Origin: CAZKGE01 sp964541695
GTDB taxonomy: Bacteria; Bacillota; Clostridia; Christensenellales; CAG-138
NCBI GenBank assembly: GCA_964541695.1
Contig: CAZIRB010000002.1
Coordinates: 1-64,000, forward strand
Reading direction: 5' to 3'
Length of the DNA: 64,000 nucleotides
Positions 54,140 to 63,090 of the stretch are shown here, piece by piece. Below the pieces are notes generated by a model. The model saw only the letters and a list, made by a program, of their open reading frames with translations, was not told the origin of the DNA and made no database searches. Position 1 is the stretch's first letter. Every line of letters starts with the position of its first letter. Both the position numbers and the translations under genes were made by a program.

Positions 54140-54612
54140 GGGAGATCGGCTTCTTTTTTCCAGGCGGAGCGCGGCTGCTCGGGCTGCTGCGGCACGCGGC
54201 GCAGCTCCTCCTCGACGGATTTTTTGCGCGGGGCGGCGGTCCCCGTCTCGATCTCGAGCGCGACCGCGTCCGCAATCGCGCGCACGGTGTCGTCGGGCAG
54301 GTCCGCGCCCGGAGCCGGCGCGATCGCCGCGCGCGGCTGCGCGATGCGCCGCGGCTGCGCAAGCCTTCTGCGCGTGTCCGCACTCTCGAGCATGCGGTCC
54401 GGCTGCACGCCGCCGGAAGCAGCCACGATGCTGTCGTATCGCTTGAGCTCCTGCAGCATCTCCTCCATCGCGGCCGTCATCTCGAGGCGCTCCTTCTGGA
54501 GCGTCTCGATCTCGGTGATAATATCGTCAAGGAACGCGTCCACCTCGCGGACATCATAGCCCATGAACGACTTGGAAAAGACCTTGTTGACGATATCCGA
54601 AGTCTTGATCAT
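54136..54612 (-). CDS. DivIVA-domain protein
   Basis: 158 residues. The membrane-curvature segment is SKSFMGYDVREVDAFLDDII at 13-32, followed by a short coiled coil (ETLQKERLEMTAAMEEMLQE) and a disordered, Arg/Ala-rich tail. It probably organises division-site or polar proteins. AAGGAG precedes the ATG. It lies close to sepF, as in the ylm cluster of Gram-positives, but is separated from it by a terminator. Confidence 0.88.
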   Translation of the reverse strand: MIKTSDIVNKVFSKSFMGYDVREVDAFLDDIITEIETLQKERLEMTAAMEEMLQELKRYDSIVAASGGVQPDRMLESADTRRRLAQPRRIAQPRAAIAPAPGADLPDDTVRAIADAVALEIETGTAAPRKKSVEEELRRVPQQPEQPRSAWKKEADLP

Positions 54613-54622
54613 ACCGCTCCTT

Positions 54623-54660
54623 AAAAAGCGGACACACCAATGCGTAATTGATGTGCCCGC
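54623..54660 (-). terminator. Intrinsic terminator of sepF
   Basis: A 12-bp stem with two G-T wobbles on the minus strand, GCGGGCACATCA (54660-54649) with TGGTGTGTCCGC (54639-54628), then five T. It lies 25 bases past the sepF stop. Confidence 0.8.
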
Positions 54661-54684
54661 ATGCTGTGCTTTCCCCGGCCCGGG

Positions 54685-55152
54685 TTACATCGAATCGCCA
54701 AAGTCGTCGTTATTCCCGACTACATCATAATTATTCGGAGCGACGACAAAAATTCCGCGAGATATTTTGCACATGGTCCCGCTGAGCGCATACACGGCGC
54801 CGGAGAGGAAGTCCAGTATGCGCTGCGCGCACTCCACGTCCAGCTCCTCCATGTTCACGATGACCGGCTTGCGGTTCTTTAAGTTGTCGATGATGATCTG
54901 CGTATCCTCGTAGCTGACCGGGTGGTACACGATCATCTTCATGCCGCCGGAGATCGGCAGGTTGGAGCCCGTCGAGGCGGCAGGCGCGGCTTTTTCGGCC
55001 TTTACGCGCGACTGCGCGCGGTTGCCGAAATGCACCACGTTGTCGGCGCGGCTGTCGCTTTCCTCGCGGTAGTATTCGTCGCGCTCCTCTTCGGTTTCGT
55101 CGCTTTCCTCGATTCCAATGAAATCCAGGAACTTCGTGTATAGACTCGCCAT
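54685..55152 (-). CDS. sepF: Cell-division protein SepF
   Basis: 155 residues. It starts MASLYTKFLDFIGIEE, an amphipathic membrane-binding helix, then an acidic linker, and the SepF core KMIVYHPVSYEDTQIIIDNL, KNRKPVIVNMEELD and QRILDFLSGAVYALSG. It tethers FtsZ to the membrane. The ATG at 55152 has GGGAGG seven bases upstream. It follows the PLPBP gene, as usual. Confidence 0.94.
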   Translation of the reverse strand: MASLYTKFLDFIGIEESDETEEERDEYYREESDSRADNVVHFGNRAQSRVKAEKAAPAASTGSNLPISGGMKMIVYHPVSYEDTQIIIDNLKNRKPVIVNMEELDVECAQRILDFLSGAVYALSGTMCKISRGIFVVAPNNYDVVGNNDDFGDSM

Positions 55153-55200
55153 CCAGTTTCCTCCCACATATGCAGGCCGCCCCGCGGCGGCCGGACCCCG

Positions 55201-55890
55201 TTATTTCGTCCGCTCCCCGAATATCGCCGTGCCGACGCGCACCATCGTCGCGCCCTCCTCGATCGCCACTTCAAAATCGTGGCTCATGCCCATGGAGAGC
55301 TCGGCAATCGGCAGCTTCGGGTACTCCCGCCTGAGCCGGCAAAAGAGCTCGTACATCCGCCGAAAATACGGTCTTGCCGCCTCCGGCTCCCCCGCCGGCG
55401 GCACGCACATCAGGCCCTTGACGCATAAATGCGAACATTCCGAGAGTATTCCCACAAGGGACGGCAGTTCCGGAATGGAAATCCCGCCCTTTTGCGGCTC
55501 GTCGCCAATGTTCACCTGCACGAATACGTCCTGCACGCCGCCGTTCGCCGCGGCCGCCTGCTCCAGTTTTTCACAGAGAGCGGCGCGGTCGACCGACTGT
55601 ATCGTGCCGACCCGATTACAGACGTATTTTAACTTATTCGTCTGCAGTTGTCCAATGAAATGGGTGGTAAGCCCGTGCTGTTCAAAGAAATTTAACTTCT
55701 CCTTCAAATCCTGGACACGATTTTCTCCCACTTCCGTCACACCGGCAGTAACCGCCTCCGCGATGCGGGGTATGTCCACGAACTTGGTCACCGCGATCAA
55801 ACGCACGTCGCCCGCGCTTCTCCCGGAGCGCGCGCAGGCCGATTCCATGCGCGACCGCACGTCGCAGTAGTTGCCGTAAATCCCGCTCAT
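55201..55890 (-). CDS. PLP homeostasis protein (YggS/YlmE, PLPBP)
   Basis: 229 residues, alanine-racemase-like barrel. The PLP Lys is in RLIAVTKFVD near 36, with GENRVQDLKEKL and HFIGQLQTNKLK, and LSMGMSHDFEVAIEEGATMV near the end. It keeps free PLP balanced. Its ATG overlaps the HlyD-like stop by four bases; sepF follows. Confidence 0.93.
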   Translation of the reverse strand: MSGIYGNYCDVRSRMESACARSGRSAGDVRLIAVTKFVDIPRIAEAVTAGVTEVGENRVQDLKEKLNFFEQHGLTTHFIGQLQTNKLKYVCNRVGTIQSVDRAALCEKLEQAAAANGGVQDVFVQVNIGDEPQKGGISIPELPSLVGILSECSHLCVKGLMCVPPAGEPEAARPYFRRMYELFCRLRREYPKLPIAELSMGMSHDFEVAIEEGATMVRVGTAIFGERTK

Positions 55891-57083
55891 GGCTTGATGT
55901 ACTTCTGGCCCACGGCCAACGTGTCGGTCGAGTTCCTTGCGCGGATCACCGCTTTTTTGCCGTCCTCGGCAAGCACGTCGATCTCGACGCGCAGCGGCTG
56001 GTCGCCGTACTTGATGTTGAGCCCGGCCACGCCGTTGACGATGTCGATCGCCTCCACCGGCACGACGAGCCCCTGCGCGGACTTGGTGATCTTTGCGGAT
56101 ACCGTGCGCACGCCGACGAGCTTGCCGATGTCCGTGTTAAACTCCAGGATGTTCACAATCTGCTTCTCGGAGACCGCGGGCTCGCGCGCCGTGGCCTCGT
56201 ACACCTGATCGGAGTAATCCGTAAACGTGATGAAGTATTTCTCGCCCGCGGACAGCCGCAGCGGGTCGGTCGCCTTCGTCACAAACACCAGGTACCAGTG
56301 CGTCGGCTTGATGAGCCGGTACAGCGGGATGTCCTCGACCGATTCCTTGACGACGCTCGTGTTGCCGCCGGCCACGACCTTGTCGATCAGGTCCGCGTTG
56401 ATCGTGCTGAGCTTGTTGATCGCCAGAGCCTGCTCGTAGCCGTCGAAATAGAAGCTGATGATGCCGGTGCCCGCGCTGTTGACCACGTCGCGCTTCCAGC
56501 TCTTGACGCTGTTTTGCTGCTCGTCGAGCTGCGAGTACATCGAGGTGAGCTGCGGGTCGGCGGAGACCAGCGTGCGCAGCACGGTGCTGCGCTCGGCCTG
56601 CAGGTCTTTAAGCGACTGCTCAAGCGCGAGCATGTCGAGGTCGGTCTGCCCGCGCGACGCGGCGCGGATCTGGTCCTCGACCGTCAGGATGCGCGTGTTC
56701 ACGTCGGCAAGCTCCGGCGGGACCGTGCCGGCGAGCAGCTCCATCTGGTGCGCGTACACCTGCTTTTGCAGGTTGAGCAGCGTCACCATCGTCTCGTCCT
56801 GGTAGCCGCGCTTGAACACCTCGGCAATCAGCGTGCCGTCCTCGACGGTCTGCCCCTCGACGACGTCGAACGTGACCTTCTCGTACGCCTCGGTCCGCAC
56901 GACCGCCTCGTCGCGCACGATCACGGCGCTGGCGTCCAGCTCCGCGCCGATGCTGCCGTAGGTGATCTCGTTCCTGTGCAGGCCGACCCTGGCCAAAAAT
57001 ACCGCAAACGACAGCACGGCGGCAAAGCCGAGCAGCACTGCGTAGAAGCGGCCCTTGTTCTTGAGCTTCCTCGTCTTTGCCAC
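55887..57083 (-). CDS. HlyD-like membrane-anchored protein
   Basis: 398 residues. One N-terminal membrane segment (about 12-32, FYAVLLGFAAVLSFAVFLAR) is followed by a lipoyl-like barrel start (GAELDASAVIVRDEAVVRTE), a helical hairpin (about 105-195) and a beta-rich end with SAQGLVVPVEAIDIVNG. It looks like a membrane-fusion adaptor, but no transporter is adjacent. Such HlyD-like genes upstream of ylmE-sepF are frequent in Clostridia; a cell-envelope or division role is plausible. It starts two bases after the dUTPase gene. Confidence 0.75.
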   Translation of the reverse strand: MAKTRKLKNKGRFYAVLLGFAAVLSFAVFLARVGLHRNEITYGSIGAELDASAVIVRDEAVVRTEAYEKVTFDVVEGQTVEDGTLIAEVFKRGYQDETMVTLLNLQKQVYAHQMELLAGTVPPELADVNTRILTVEDQIRAASRGQTDLDMLALEQSLKDLQAERSTVLRTLVSADPQLTSMYSQLDEQQNSVKSWKRDVVNSAGTGIISFYFDGYEQALAINKLSTINADLIDKVVAGGNTSVVKESVEDIPLYRLIKPTHWYLVFVTKATDPLRLSAGEKYFITFTDYSDQVYEATAREPAVSEKQIVNILEFNTDIGKLVGVRTVSAKITKSAQGLVVPVEAIDIVNGVAGLNIKYGDQPLRVEIDVLAEDGKKAVIRARNSTDTLAVGQKYIKP

Positions 57084-57085
57084 GG

Positions 57086-57442
57086 CTATTCCACCTCGTA
57101 CCCGGGCTTATCGGACCTGCCGTGCTGGCGGTCGAAGTTCTCCCCGTTCTTCTCGCAGTAGCGCGTAAACAGCTCGTCCGCGTCCATGCCGCTGCGGATG
57201 CACATGCTCACAAAAAAGTGCAGCACGTCGACAAGCTCGCCGCGCACCGCGGAAGCGTCGACGGGCTTTTTATTTTTCCACCATTTAAAATTGACCTCGT
57301 CGAGCACTTCGGCAAGCTCGCTCACCATCGCGAGCACGTCCTTCTGGATCCACTCCTCGGGGGAATAGTCCAACCGGCGGCGCGTCTCAATATCAGAATC
57401 CAGCGCGCGCTGCATCGAAAATATCGTATCGAGTTTGTCCAT
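57086..57442 (-). CDS. Dimeric dUTPase-like (MazG-type) nucleotide pyrophosphohydrolase
   Basis: 118 residues, all-helical. The metal motif SELAEVLDEVNFKWWK near 40 and GELVDVLHFFVSMCI near 69 give the ExxE...ExxD arrangement of the dimeric dUTPase family. It probably hydrolyses dUTP to dUMP and limits uracil in DNA. It is between the M16 peptidase and the HlyD-like gene. Confidence 0.82.
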   Translation of the reverse strand: MDKLDTIFSMQRALDSDIETRRRLDYSPEEWIQKDVLAMVSELAEVLDEVNFKWWKNKKPVDASAVRGELVDVLHFFVSMCIRSGMDADELFTRYCEKNGENFDRQHGRSDKPGYEVE

Positions 57443-57472
57443 ATCCGTCCCCCCGGCCGCCGCTCCCGCGCG

Positions 57473-58741
57473 CTAGAACCCCTTTGTCACGAGCTCCGTC
57501 AGCGCGTCCGCGTGCGGCTCCGTGCGCCCGACGAACGCCGCGCAAAGCTTCGTTCCGTCCAGCACCGTCTTAATCGCCGCGTTAATATCTTCCATTGTAA
57601 CACAGGTGATGCGGTTTATCGTTTCCGCCTCGATATATTCACGATTTTGTAACAACGCGACCTTGCCGATCGCGTTCATGACCGCGCCCGGCGATTCCAT
57701 GCTGAGCAGGTAGCTGCCCTTTAGCTGCTCCTTGCAGCGCGTAAACTCCTCCTCGGTCAGGCCGTGCTTTTTAAGCCGCTTCAGCTCCGCGAGCATCAGC
57801 TTGAGCACCCGGACCGCCTGCTTCTCGCCGGTGCCCGCGTAGAGCGCGAACGACCCGGTCTTTGTATAGAACACCGGGTACGAATAGACGGAATACGCCA
57901 GGCCGCGCTTCTCGCGGATGGCCTGGAACAGCCGCGAGCTCATGCTGCCGCCGAGCGCGTTGTTGAGCACGGAGAGCGAGAACTGCTCCATCGTGTCGCG
58001 CGCAAAGCCGGGCAGCATCAGCGTGATATGCACCTGCTCGATGTCCTTTTTGATGCACTCGACGCGGCTGACGCCCGGAAAGCTCTGCTCAAGCTCCGGC
58101 GCCGCCTCGCCCTCGTGCAGCTCCCCGAACTCCTTCTCGACGAGCTCGATCAGCGCCTTCGGCTCAAAATGGCCCGCGCACGCGATGACAATGTTCTTTG
58201 CGCAGTAGTGCTTCTCCTTATAGGCAAGCAGCAGCTCGCGCGTGAACGCGCGCACGGATTTTTCGGTGCCCAGTATCGGGCGCGACAGCGGATCGTCGCC
58301 GAAGAACAGCATGTTGGCCACCTCGGCGGCCATGTCCTCCGGGCTGTCCTCCATCATGAGGATTTCCTCGACGACGACGCTCTTCTCCTTGCGCAGCGGC
58401 GCCGTCTCAAACTTGCTGTGCAGCGCGATGTCCGAGAGCATGTCCATCGCGAGCGGCAGGTGCTCGTCCAGCACCTTGGCGTAAAAGCACGTGCACTCCT
58501 TGGACGTAAACGCGTTGAGCATGCCGCCCACGGCGTCCATCTCAATGGCGATCTGCTCCGCCGTGCGACGCTCCGTCCCCTTGAACACCATGTGCTCGAT
58601 AAAGTGCGCCGCGCCAAGCTCCTTGCCCGTTTCGCGCACGGAACCGGTGTTCACCCAGATGCCGACGGAAACCGAGCGTACGTGCTCCATCGCCTCGGTG
58701 ACGACGCGCACGCCGTTTTTCATGGTATGGATTTCGACCAA
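57473..58741 (-). CDS. M16-family zinc peptidase
   Basis: 422 residues. The inverted zinc motif HFIEHMVFKGT is near 47, with the third ligand Glu in the following helix region (VVVEEILMMEDSPEDM). The C-terminal half is the inactive M16 domain. It corresponds to Bacillus MlpA/YmxG, encoded after ylxY here and there, a processing-type protease. It starts 9 bases after the ylxY-like gene. Confidence 0.92.
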   Translation of the reverse strand: MVEIHTMKNGVRVVTEAMEHVRSVSVGIWVNTGSVRETGKELGAAHFIEHMVFKGTERRTAEQIAIEMDAVGGMLNAFTSKECTCFYAKVLDEHLPLAMDMLSDIALHSKFETAPLRKEKSVVVEEILMMEDSPEDMAAEVANMLFFGDDPLSRPILGTEKSVRAFTRELLLAYKEKHYCAKNIVIACAGHFEPKALIELVEKEFGELHEGEAAPELEQSFPGVSRVECIKKDIEQVHITLMLPGFARDTMEQFSLSVLNNALGGSMSSRLFQAIREKRGLAYSVYSYPVFYTKTGSFALYAGTGEKQAVRVLKLMLAELKRLKKHGLTEEEFTRCKEQLKGSYLLSMESPGAVMNAIGKVALLQNREYIEAETINRITCVTMEDINAAIKTVLDGTKLCAAFVGRTEPHADALTELVTKGF

Positions 58742-58750
58742 CGTATTCCC

Positions 58751-59449
58751 TCATTTCAGAAGTTCCCCGACCGTCGTGACCGAGAGCCCGCATTGGCGGA
58801 TCGTGTCGATCACCGCCGGCAGCGCGCGCGCCGCCTCCGCGGTCGGGAGTATCATTAGTATGCTTCCATCAAACGCCTGCTTCGATGCGCGCAGCGCGAT
58901 ATCCGCCGCGTCCCCGCGCGCGCTGAGCAGGTCCGCCGTGCACGCCACGTGCACGAGGCCCAGCGCCTCCGCCGCGTCCGCGGAGGTTCCGCGGTCGCGC
59001 AATCCGGCGTTGTACAGCTCGACCTTTTTGCCCGTGATCTGCTCGATCACCAGGGCCGAGGCCGAAACGTCGCGCTCGACGAGGCCAATATCGCCGTCGA
59101 TGGTCGGCACGTAGCCGCAGGAGCCGATCTCGTGCCCGTCCGCGATCATCGTTTCCAGCGTGTCCGCGTGCGCCTTGGCCCACTCGCCGCTGACGAAGAA
59201 CGTGATGCGCGCGTCCGCCTCGCGGAGCGCGTCGAGCATGTCCTCCACGGCGGCGGCGTCCCAGCTTACGATGCACTCGAGCGCCACCGCGCCGCCCTTT
59301 TTGCCGCGGTACACCGTTTCGTCGGAAAGCGCGGCGATCGCGTCGTCGCCAAGGCCCGTGCCGGTTACCACATACAACAGAACGATTGTCAACAGAATGA
59401 ACACATTGACGGTGCTCATCAGCGAGTCCGCGATCTTCTGTTTCTCCAT
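58751..59449 (-). CDS. YlxY-like polysaccharide-deacetylase homolog with degenerate active site
   Basis: 232 residues. An N-terminal membrane anchor (about 12-32) is followed by a NodB-like fold: ITFFVSGEWAKAHADTLETM and DGHEIGSCGYV align to the deacetylase core. The usual motif TFDDG reads IVSWDA and the metal His pair HSxxH is replaced by SCGYV, so metal-dependent catalysis is unlikely. Position pnp-ylxY-M16 matches Bacillus, where YlxY is linked to sporulation. Confidence 0.78.
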   Translation of the reverse strand: MEKQKIADSLMSTVNVFILLTIVLLYVVTGTGLGDDAIAALSDETVYRGKKGGAVALECIVSWDAAAVEDMLDALREADARITFFVSGEWAKAHADTLETMIADGHEIGSCGYVPTIDGDIGLVERDVSASALVIEQITGKKVELYNAGLRDRGTSADAAEALGLVHVACTADLLSARGDAADIALRASKQAFDGSILMILPTAEAARALPAVIDTIRQCGLSVTTVGELLK

Positions 59450-59524
59450 CGTGTTCCCTCCCGCGCTTTCCTATCTACATTCGTATTCGCGGGGGGAAAA
59501 CATTATTCTGCCGCGGCGCGCGCT

Positions 59525-59557
59525 TTCGGGGGCGCGGCAGTTTGCCGCGCCCCCGAA
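59525..59557. other. 15-bp perfect hairpin between pnp and ylxY
   Basis: TTCGGGGGCGCGGCA (59525-59539), loop GTT, TGCCGCGCCCCCGAA (59543-59557), very GC-rich. No T tract follows on either strand, so it is not a classical terminator; it may be a 3'-end stabiliser or RNase stop. Its 3-base loop resembles the R-repeat hairpins. Confidence 0.6.
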
Positions 59558-59576
59558 TCGAAGCGTTCCGTGCGCG

Positions 59577-61676
59577 CTATTCCTTTTCGGGCGGCAGAAG
59601 GTCCTTGCGCGTAAGGCTGATCTTGCCGGTCTTTTTGTCGATCTCGATCACGCGCACGAGCACCTGCTCGCCCATCTGCAGCACGTCCTCGACCTTGTCG
59701 ACGCGCTTGTTGGCGATGCGCGAGATGTGCAGCAATCCGTCCGTGCCGGGCTTGAGGTTGACGAACGCGCCGAACTCCTTGATGCCGACCACGGAGCCGT
59801 AGTACACGTCGCCGACCTCGATCTCCTTGACGATGCCGTCGATGATGCGCTTGGCCTCGGCGGCCGCCGCGGAGTCGGGCGACGCGATGAACACCGTGCC
59901 GTCGTCCTCGATGTCGATCTTAACGCCCGTGTCGGCGATAATCTTGTTGATCACCTTGCCGCCGGAGCCGATGACGTCGCGGATCTTGTCCGGATTGATC
60001 GTGAACGTAATGATGCGCGGCGCGTACGGCGACAGCTCGGCACGCGGCTCGCGCAGCGTCTCGGCCATCTTGTCCAGAATGAACAGGCGGCCCTTCCTGG
60101 CCTGCTCCAGCGCCCGCGTCAGGATCTCGCGGTTGATGCCCTTGATCTTGATGTCCATCTGGATCGCGGTGATACCCTCGCGCGTGCCCGCGACCTTGAA
60201 GTCCATGTCGCCCAGGAAGTCCTCGAGGCCCTGGATATCGGTCAGAATCGCGAGGTTGCCGGTCTGGTCGTCCTTTATGAGGCCCATGGCCACGCCCGCG
60301 ACGGGCTTTTTGAGCGGGACGCCCGCGTCGAGCAGCGCCAACGTGCTTGCGCAGATGGATGCCTGCGACGTAGAGCCGTTGCTGCTGACAACCTCGGACA
60401 CGAGGCGCATGCAGTACGGGAACTCCTCCTCGGACGGCAGCATGGGCTCGATCGCGCGCTCGGCTAGCGCGCCGTGGCCGATCTCGCGCCGGCCGGGGCC
60501 GCGCATGGGACGGACCTCGCCGACCGAGTACGGCGGCATGTTGTACTGGTGCATATAGCGCTTGCTCTCCTCGAGCGTGAGCCCGTCGAGCATCTGCGCC
60601 TCGGAAATCGTGCCGAGCGTGGCGATGGTCATGACCTGCGTCTGGCCGCGCGTGAACACCGCGCTGCCGTGCGTGCGCGGCAGAACGCCCACCTCGCTCC
60701 AGATCGGCCTAATCTCGTCCTGCTTGCGGCCGTCCGGCCGGATCTGCTTATTGATGATCTTATCGCGCACGATCTCCTTGGTGATCGAGTACAGGATGGC
60801 GTCGATGTCCTTGGCGGAGTTGGGGTATTCCTCGGCAAAGGCCGCGATCGTCTCGTCCGACACCTGCTTGCCCCGCGTGTCGCGCTCCTTGCGGTCGAAC
60901 GTGTCGAGCGACCAGACGACCTTGTCGAACGCGAACGCGCGCACCTTCTCGGCGAGCGTATCGTCCGGGTGATAGAGCTCGAATTCGCGCTTTTCCTTGC
61001 CCGCCTCGGCCGCGATGTCCGAAATAAACGTCACGATCTTTTTGATCTCCTCGTGCGCGAACAGGATCGCGCCGAGCATCTCCTCCTCGGTGACCTCGTT
61101 GGCGCCGGCCTCGACCATCATGATGGCGTCCTTCGTGCCGGAGACGGTCAGCGTCAGCCTGCTCTTTTCGCGCTGCGCACAGTCGGGGTTTATGACGTAC
61201 TCGCCGTCGACGAGGCCGACCGCCACGGAACCCGTCGGGCCCGCAAACGGCGCGTCGCTGATCGACAGCGCGACCGACGAGCCGATCATGCCGAGCACGT
61301 CCGGCGGCACGTCCTGCTCGACGGAGAGCACGGTCGCGACGACCTGCACGTCGTTGTAGAAGCCCTTCGGGAACAGCGGCCTAAGCGGGCGGTCGATCAG
61401 CCGGGAGGTCAAAATGGCCTTCTCGGTCGGCCTTCCCTCGCGCTTGATGAAGCCCCCGGGGATCTTGCCCACGGCATACAGCTTCTCCTCAAACTCCACG
61501 GACAGCGGCAGAAAATCGACGCCGTCGCGCTTGGTCTTGGACACGGTCGCGCAGACGAGCACCGCCGTGTCGCCGCAGCGGACGAGACACGAGCCGCCCG
61601 CCTGTTCGGCGTACTTGCCGATTTCGACCGAAAGCGTGCGTCCGCCTACGGTCATTTCAAAGGTTCTTGCTTGCAT
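59577..61676 (-). CDS. pnp: Polyribonucleotide nucleotidyltransferase
   Basis: 699 residues, full length. Two RNase PH domains (first: FLPLSVEFEEKLYAVGKIPG and KREGRPTEKAILTSRLIDRP; second: GSAVFTRGQTQVMTIATLG and GEVRPMRGPGRREIGHGALA), a KH domain with DVIGSGGKVINKIIADTG, and an S1 domain (VGIKEFGAFVNLKPGTDGLL). It degrades RNA 3'-5' using phosphate. It follows rpsO across a terminator. Confidence 0.97.
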   Translation of the reverse strand: MQARTFEMTVGGRTLSVEIGKYAEQAGGSCLVRCGDTAVLVCATVSKTKRDGVDFLPLSVEFEEKLYAVGKIPGGFIKREGRPTEKAILTSRLIDRPLRPLFPKGFYNDVQVVATVLSVEQDVPPDVLGMIGSSVALSISDAPFAGPTGSVAVGLVDGEYVINPDCAQREKSRLTLTVSGTKDAIMMVEAGANEVTEEEMLGAILFAHEEIKKIVTFISDIAAEAGKEKREFELYHPDDTLAEKVRAFAFDKVVWSLDTFDRKERDTRGKQVSDETIAAFAEEYPNSAKDIDAILYSITKEIVRDKIINKQIRPDGRKQDEIRPIWSEVGVLPRTHGSAVFTRGQTQVMTIATLGTISEAQMLDGLTLEESKRYMHQYNMPPYSVGEVRPMRGPGRREIGHGALAERAIEPMLPSEEEFPYCMRLVSEVVSSNGSTSQASICASTLALLDAGVPLKKPVAGVAMGLIKDDQTGNLAILTDIQGLEDFLGDMDFKVAGTREGITAIQMDIKIKGINREILTRALEQARKGRLFILDKMAETLREPRAELSPYAPRIITFTINPDKIRDVIGSGGKVINKIIADTGVKIDIEDDGTVFIASPDSAAAAEAKRIIDGIVKEIEVGDVYYGSVVGIKEFGAFVNLKPGTDGLLHISRIANKRVDKVEDVLQMGEQVLVRVIEIDKKTGKISLTRKDLLPPEKE

Positions 61677-61759
61677 GTGATGACTTCCTCTTTCTTTTCT
61701 TTCTTTATCTTCATTTTCATTACAGCCTTCGTCATGCGCGTTTCGTCCGCAAATGGAAA

Positions 61760-61787
61760 GAGAAAGGCGGGAATAACCCCGCCCTTC
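61760..61787 (-). terminator. Intrinsic terminator of rpsO
   Basis: GGCGGG (61766-61771), 6-base loop, CCCGCC (61778-61783), followed on the minus strand by TTTCTCTTTCC. It lies 2 bases past the rpsO stop, so pnp is fed by read-through or by its own start. Confidence 0.75.
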
Positions 61788-61789
61788 CG

Positions 61790-62044
61790 TTATTTCCTGA
61801 GGTTCAAGCTTGCGACGATTGCGCGGTAGCGCTCGATATCCTTCTCCCTCAGATAATTCAGCAGCCCTCTGCGCTGACCGACCATCTTGAGCAGGCCCCT
61901 GCGGGAGTGGAAGTCCTTCTTGTGGAGCTTGAGGTGCTCGTTTAGATGGTTGATCCGCTCGGTTAAAAGCGCGATCTGCACCTCTGGGGAGCCGGTGTCG
62001 CCTTCGTGCAAGGCATACTTTTCGATGATTTCCTGTTTCGTCAT
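61790..62044 (-). CDS. rpsO: 30S ribosomal protein S15
   Basis: 84 residues. It starts MTKQEIIEKYALHEGDTGSP and contains LTERINHLNEHLKLHKKDFH and SRRGLLKMVGQRRGLLNYL. GGAGG lies 6 bases before the ATG. It has a promoter at 62135-62163 and an 80-base leader where S15 autoregulation could act. Confidence 0.97.
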   Translation of the reverse strand: MTKQEIIEKYALHEGDTGSPEVQIALLTERINHLNEHLKLHKKDFHSRRGLLKMVGQRRGLLNYLREKDIERYRAIVASLNLRK

Positions 62045-62134
62045 GGGGTACCTCCGTTTATTCTGTATCCCCGCGGACAGAGTAATGCGTCGGAGCGTCG
62101 CAAAACCATGTGGGCGGTTCAAAAATACCTAGTT

Positions 62135-62163
62135 AATATAGCATACCCGTGTTCGCTTGTAAA
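62135..62163 (-). promoter_or_regulatory. Sigma-A promoter for rpsO
   Basis: Minus-strand TTTACA (62158-62163), 17-base spacer, TATATT (62135-62140), extended TG at -14, about 90 bases before the ATG. Confidence 0.7.
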
Positions 62164-62193
62164 CAGCAAACGCGAAGAATTGCCTGTTTTTTC

Positions 62194-63081
62194 TTATATC
62201 AGCAGGCGCTTCGCGGCCGCGATGTCGCGTAAGACGCGCTTTGCCAGAGCCTCCTCGGAACCGAACGTTTTCTCGCCGCGGATGCGCGCGATAAAGTCCA
62301 CGGTGAGCGTCTCCCCGTACAGGTCGCGGTCAAAATCGAGAAGGTGCGTCTCGATCATGAGCCGCCGCCCATGCAGCGTCGGGTTCGTGCCGACGTTCGT
62401 GACCGCGCGGTACGTCGTGCCGTCCACGCTCGCGCGCGCCGCGTACACGCCCGCCACGGGGCAGGCGCGCGCGGGGTCCGGCAAAAGGTTTGCGGTCGGG
62501 AAACCGAGCCGCCTGCCGTTTTGCAGGTTCGGAACGACCGTGCCGGATACGCGGTACGGCCGCCCGAGCATCCTGGCCGCGGCGCGCACGGCGCCGTTTT
62601 CGATGCAGCGGCGGATGCGCGAGCTCGACACCGGCCTGCCGCGAAACAGCACCGGCTGCATCACGCGCACGAGAAAGCCGCGCTCGCGGCCGATGGCGCG
62701 CAGCGTCGCGGCGTTGCCCGCGCCGTGCTTGCCGAACGTGTAGTTGAAGCCCGCCACGACGCCGACGAGCGTAAACCGCGCGGTAAGCGCGTCGAAAAAC
62801 GCGCTGGGGCTTAAGGACGCAAACTCCTTTGTAAACGGCACGGCGCAAACCTCGTCGACGCCGGCCGCAAGGATCAGCTTTTCGCGCTCGGAAAACGTCG
62901 TCAAAAGCGTCAGCCTGCCGCCGCCGAGCACCTCGACGGGGTGGTTGGAAAACGTAAACGCGACGGCGCGGCAGCGCTCGCGCTGCGCCAGTTCCCGCGC
63001 GCGCCTTAGCAGCAGTTGGTGTCCGATATGGACGCCGTCGAACATGCCGAGCGCGACGACGGCTCTCTCCCGTTCTTGCAT
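62194..63081 (-). CDS. ribF: Bifunctional riboflavin kinase / FAD synthetase
   Basis: 295 residues. The FAD-synthetase half has ALGMFDGVHIGHQLLLRRAR at 11-30 and SSSRIRRCIENGAV; the kinase half has MLGRPYRVSGTVV and GRRLGFPTANLLPD. It makes FMN and FAD. The N-terminus is about 10 residues shorter than in Bacillus RibC. GAGGGA precedes the ATG. It follows truB by nine bases. Confidence 0.95.
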   Translation of the reverse strand: MQERERAVVALGMFDGVHIGHQLLLRRARELAQRERCRAVAFTFSNHPVEVLGGGRLTLLTTFSEREKLILAAGVDEVCAVPFTKEFASLSPSAFFDALTARFTLVGVVAGFNYTFGKHGAGNAATLRAIGRERGFLVRVMQPVLFRGRPVSSSRIRRCIENGAVRAAARMLGRPYRVSGTVVPNLQNGRRLGFPTANLLPDPARACPVAGVYAARASVDGTTYRAVTNVGTNPTLHGRRLMIETHLLDFDRDLYGETLTVDFIARIRGEKTFGSEEALAKRVLRDIAAAKRLLI

Positions 63082-63090
63082 GGATGTCCC

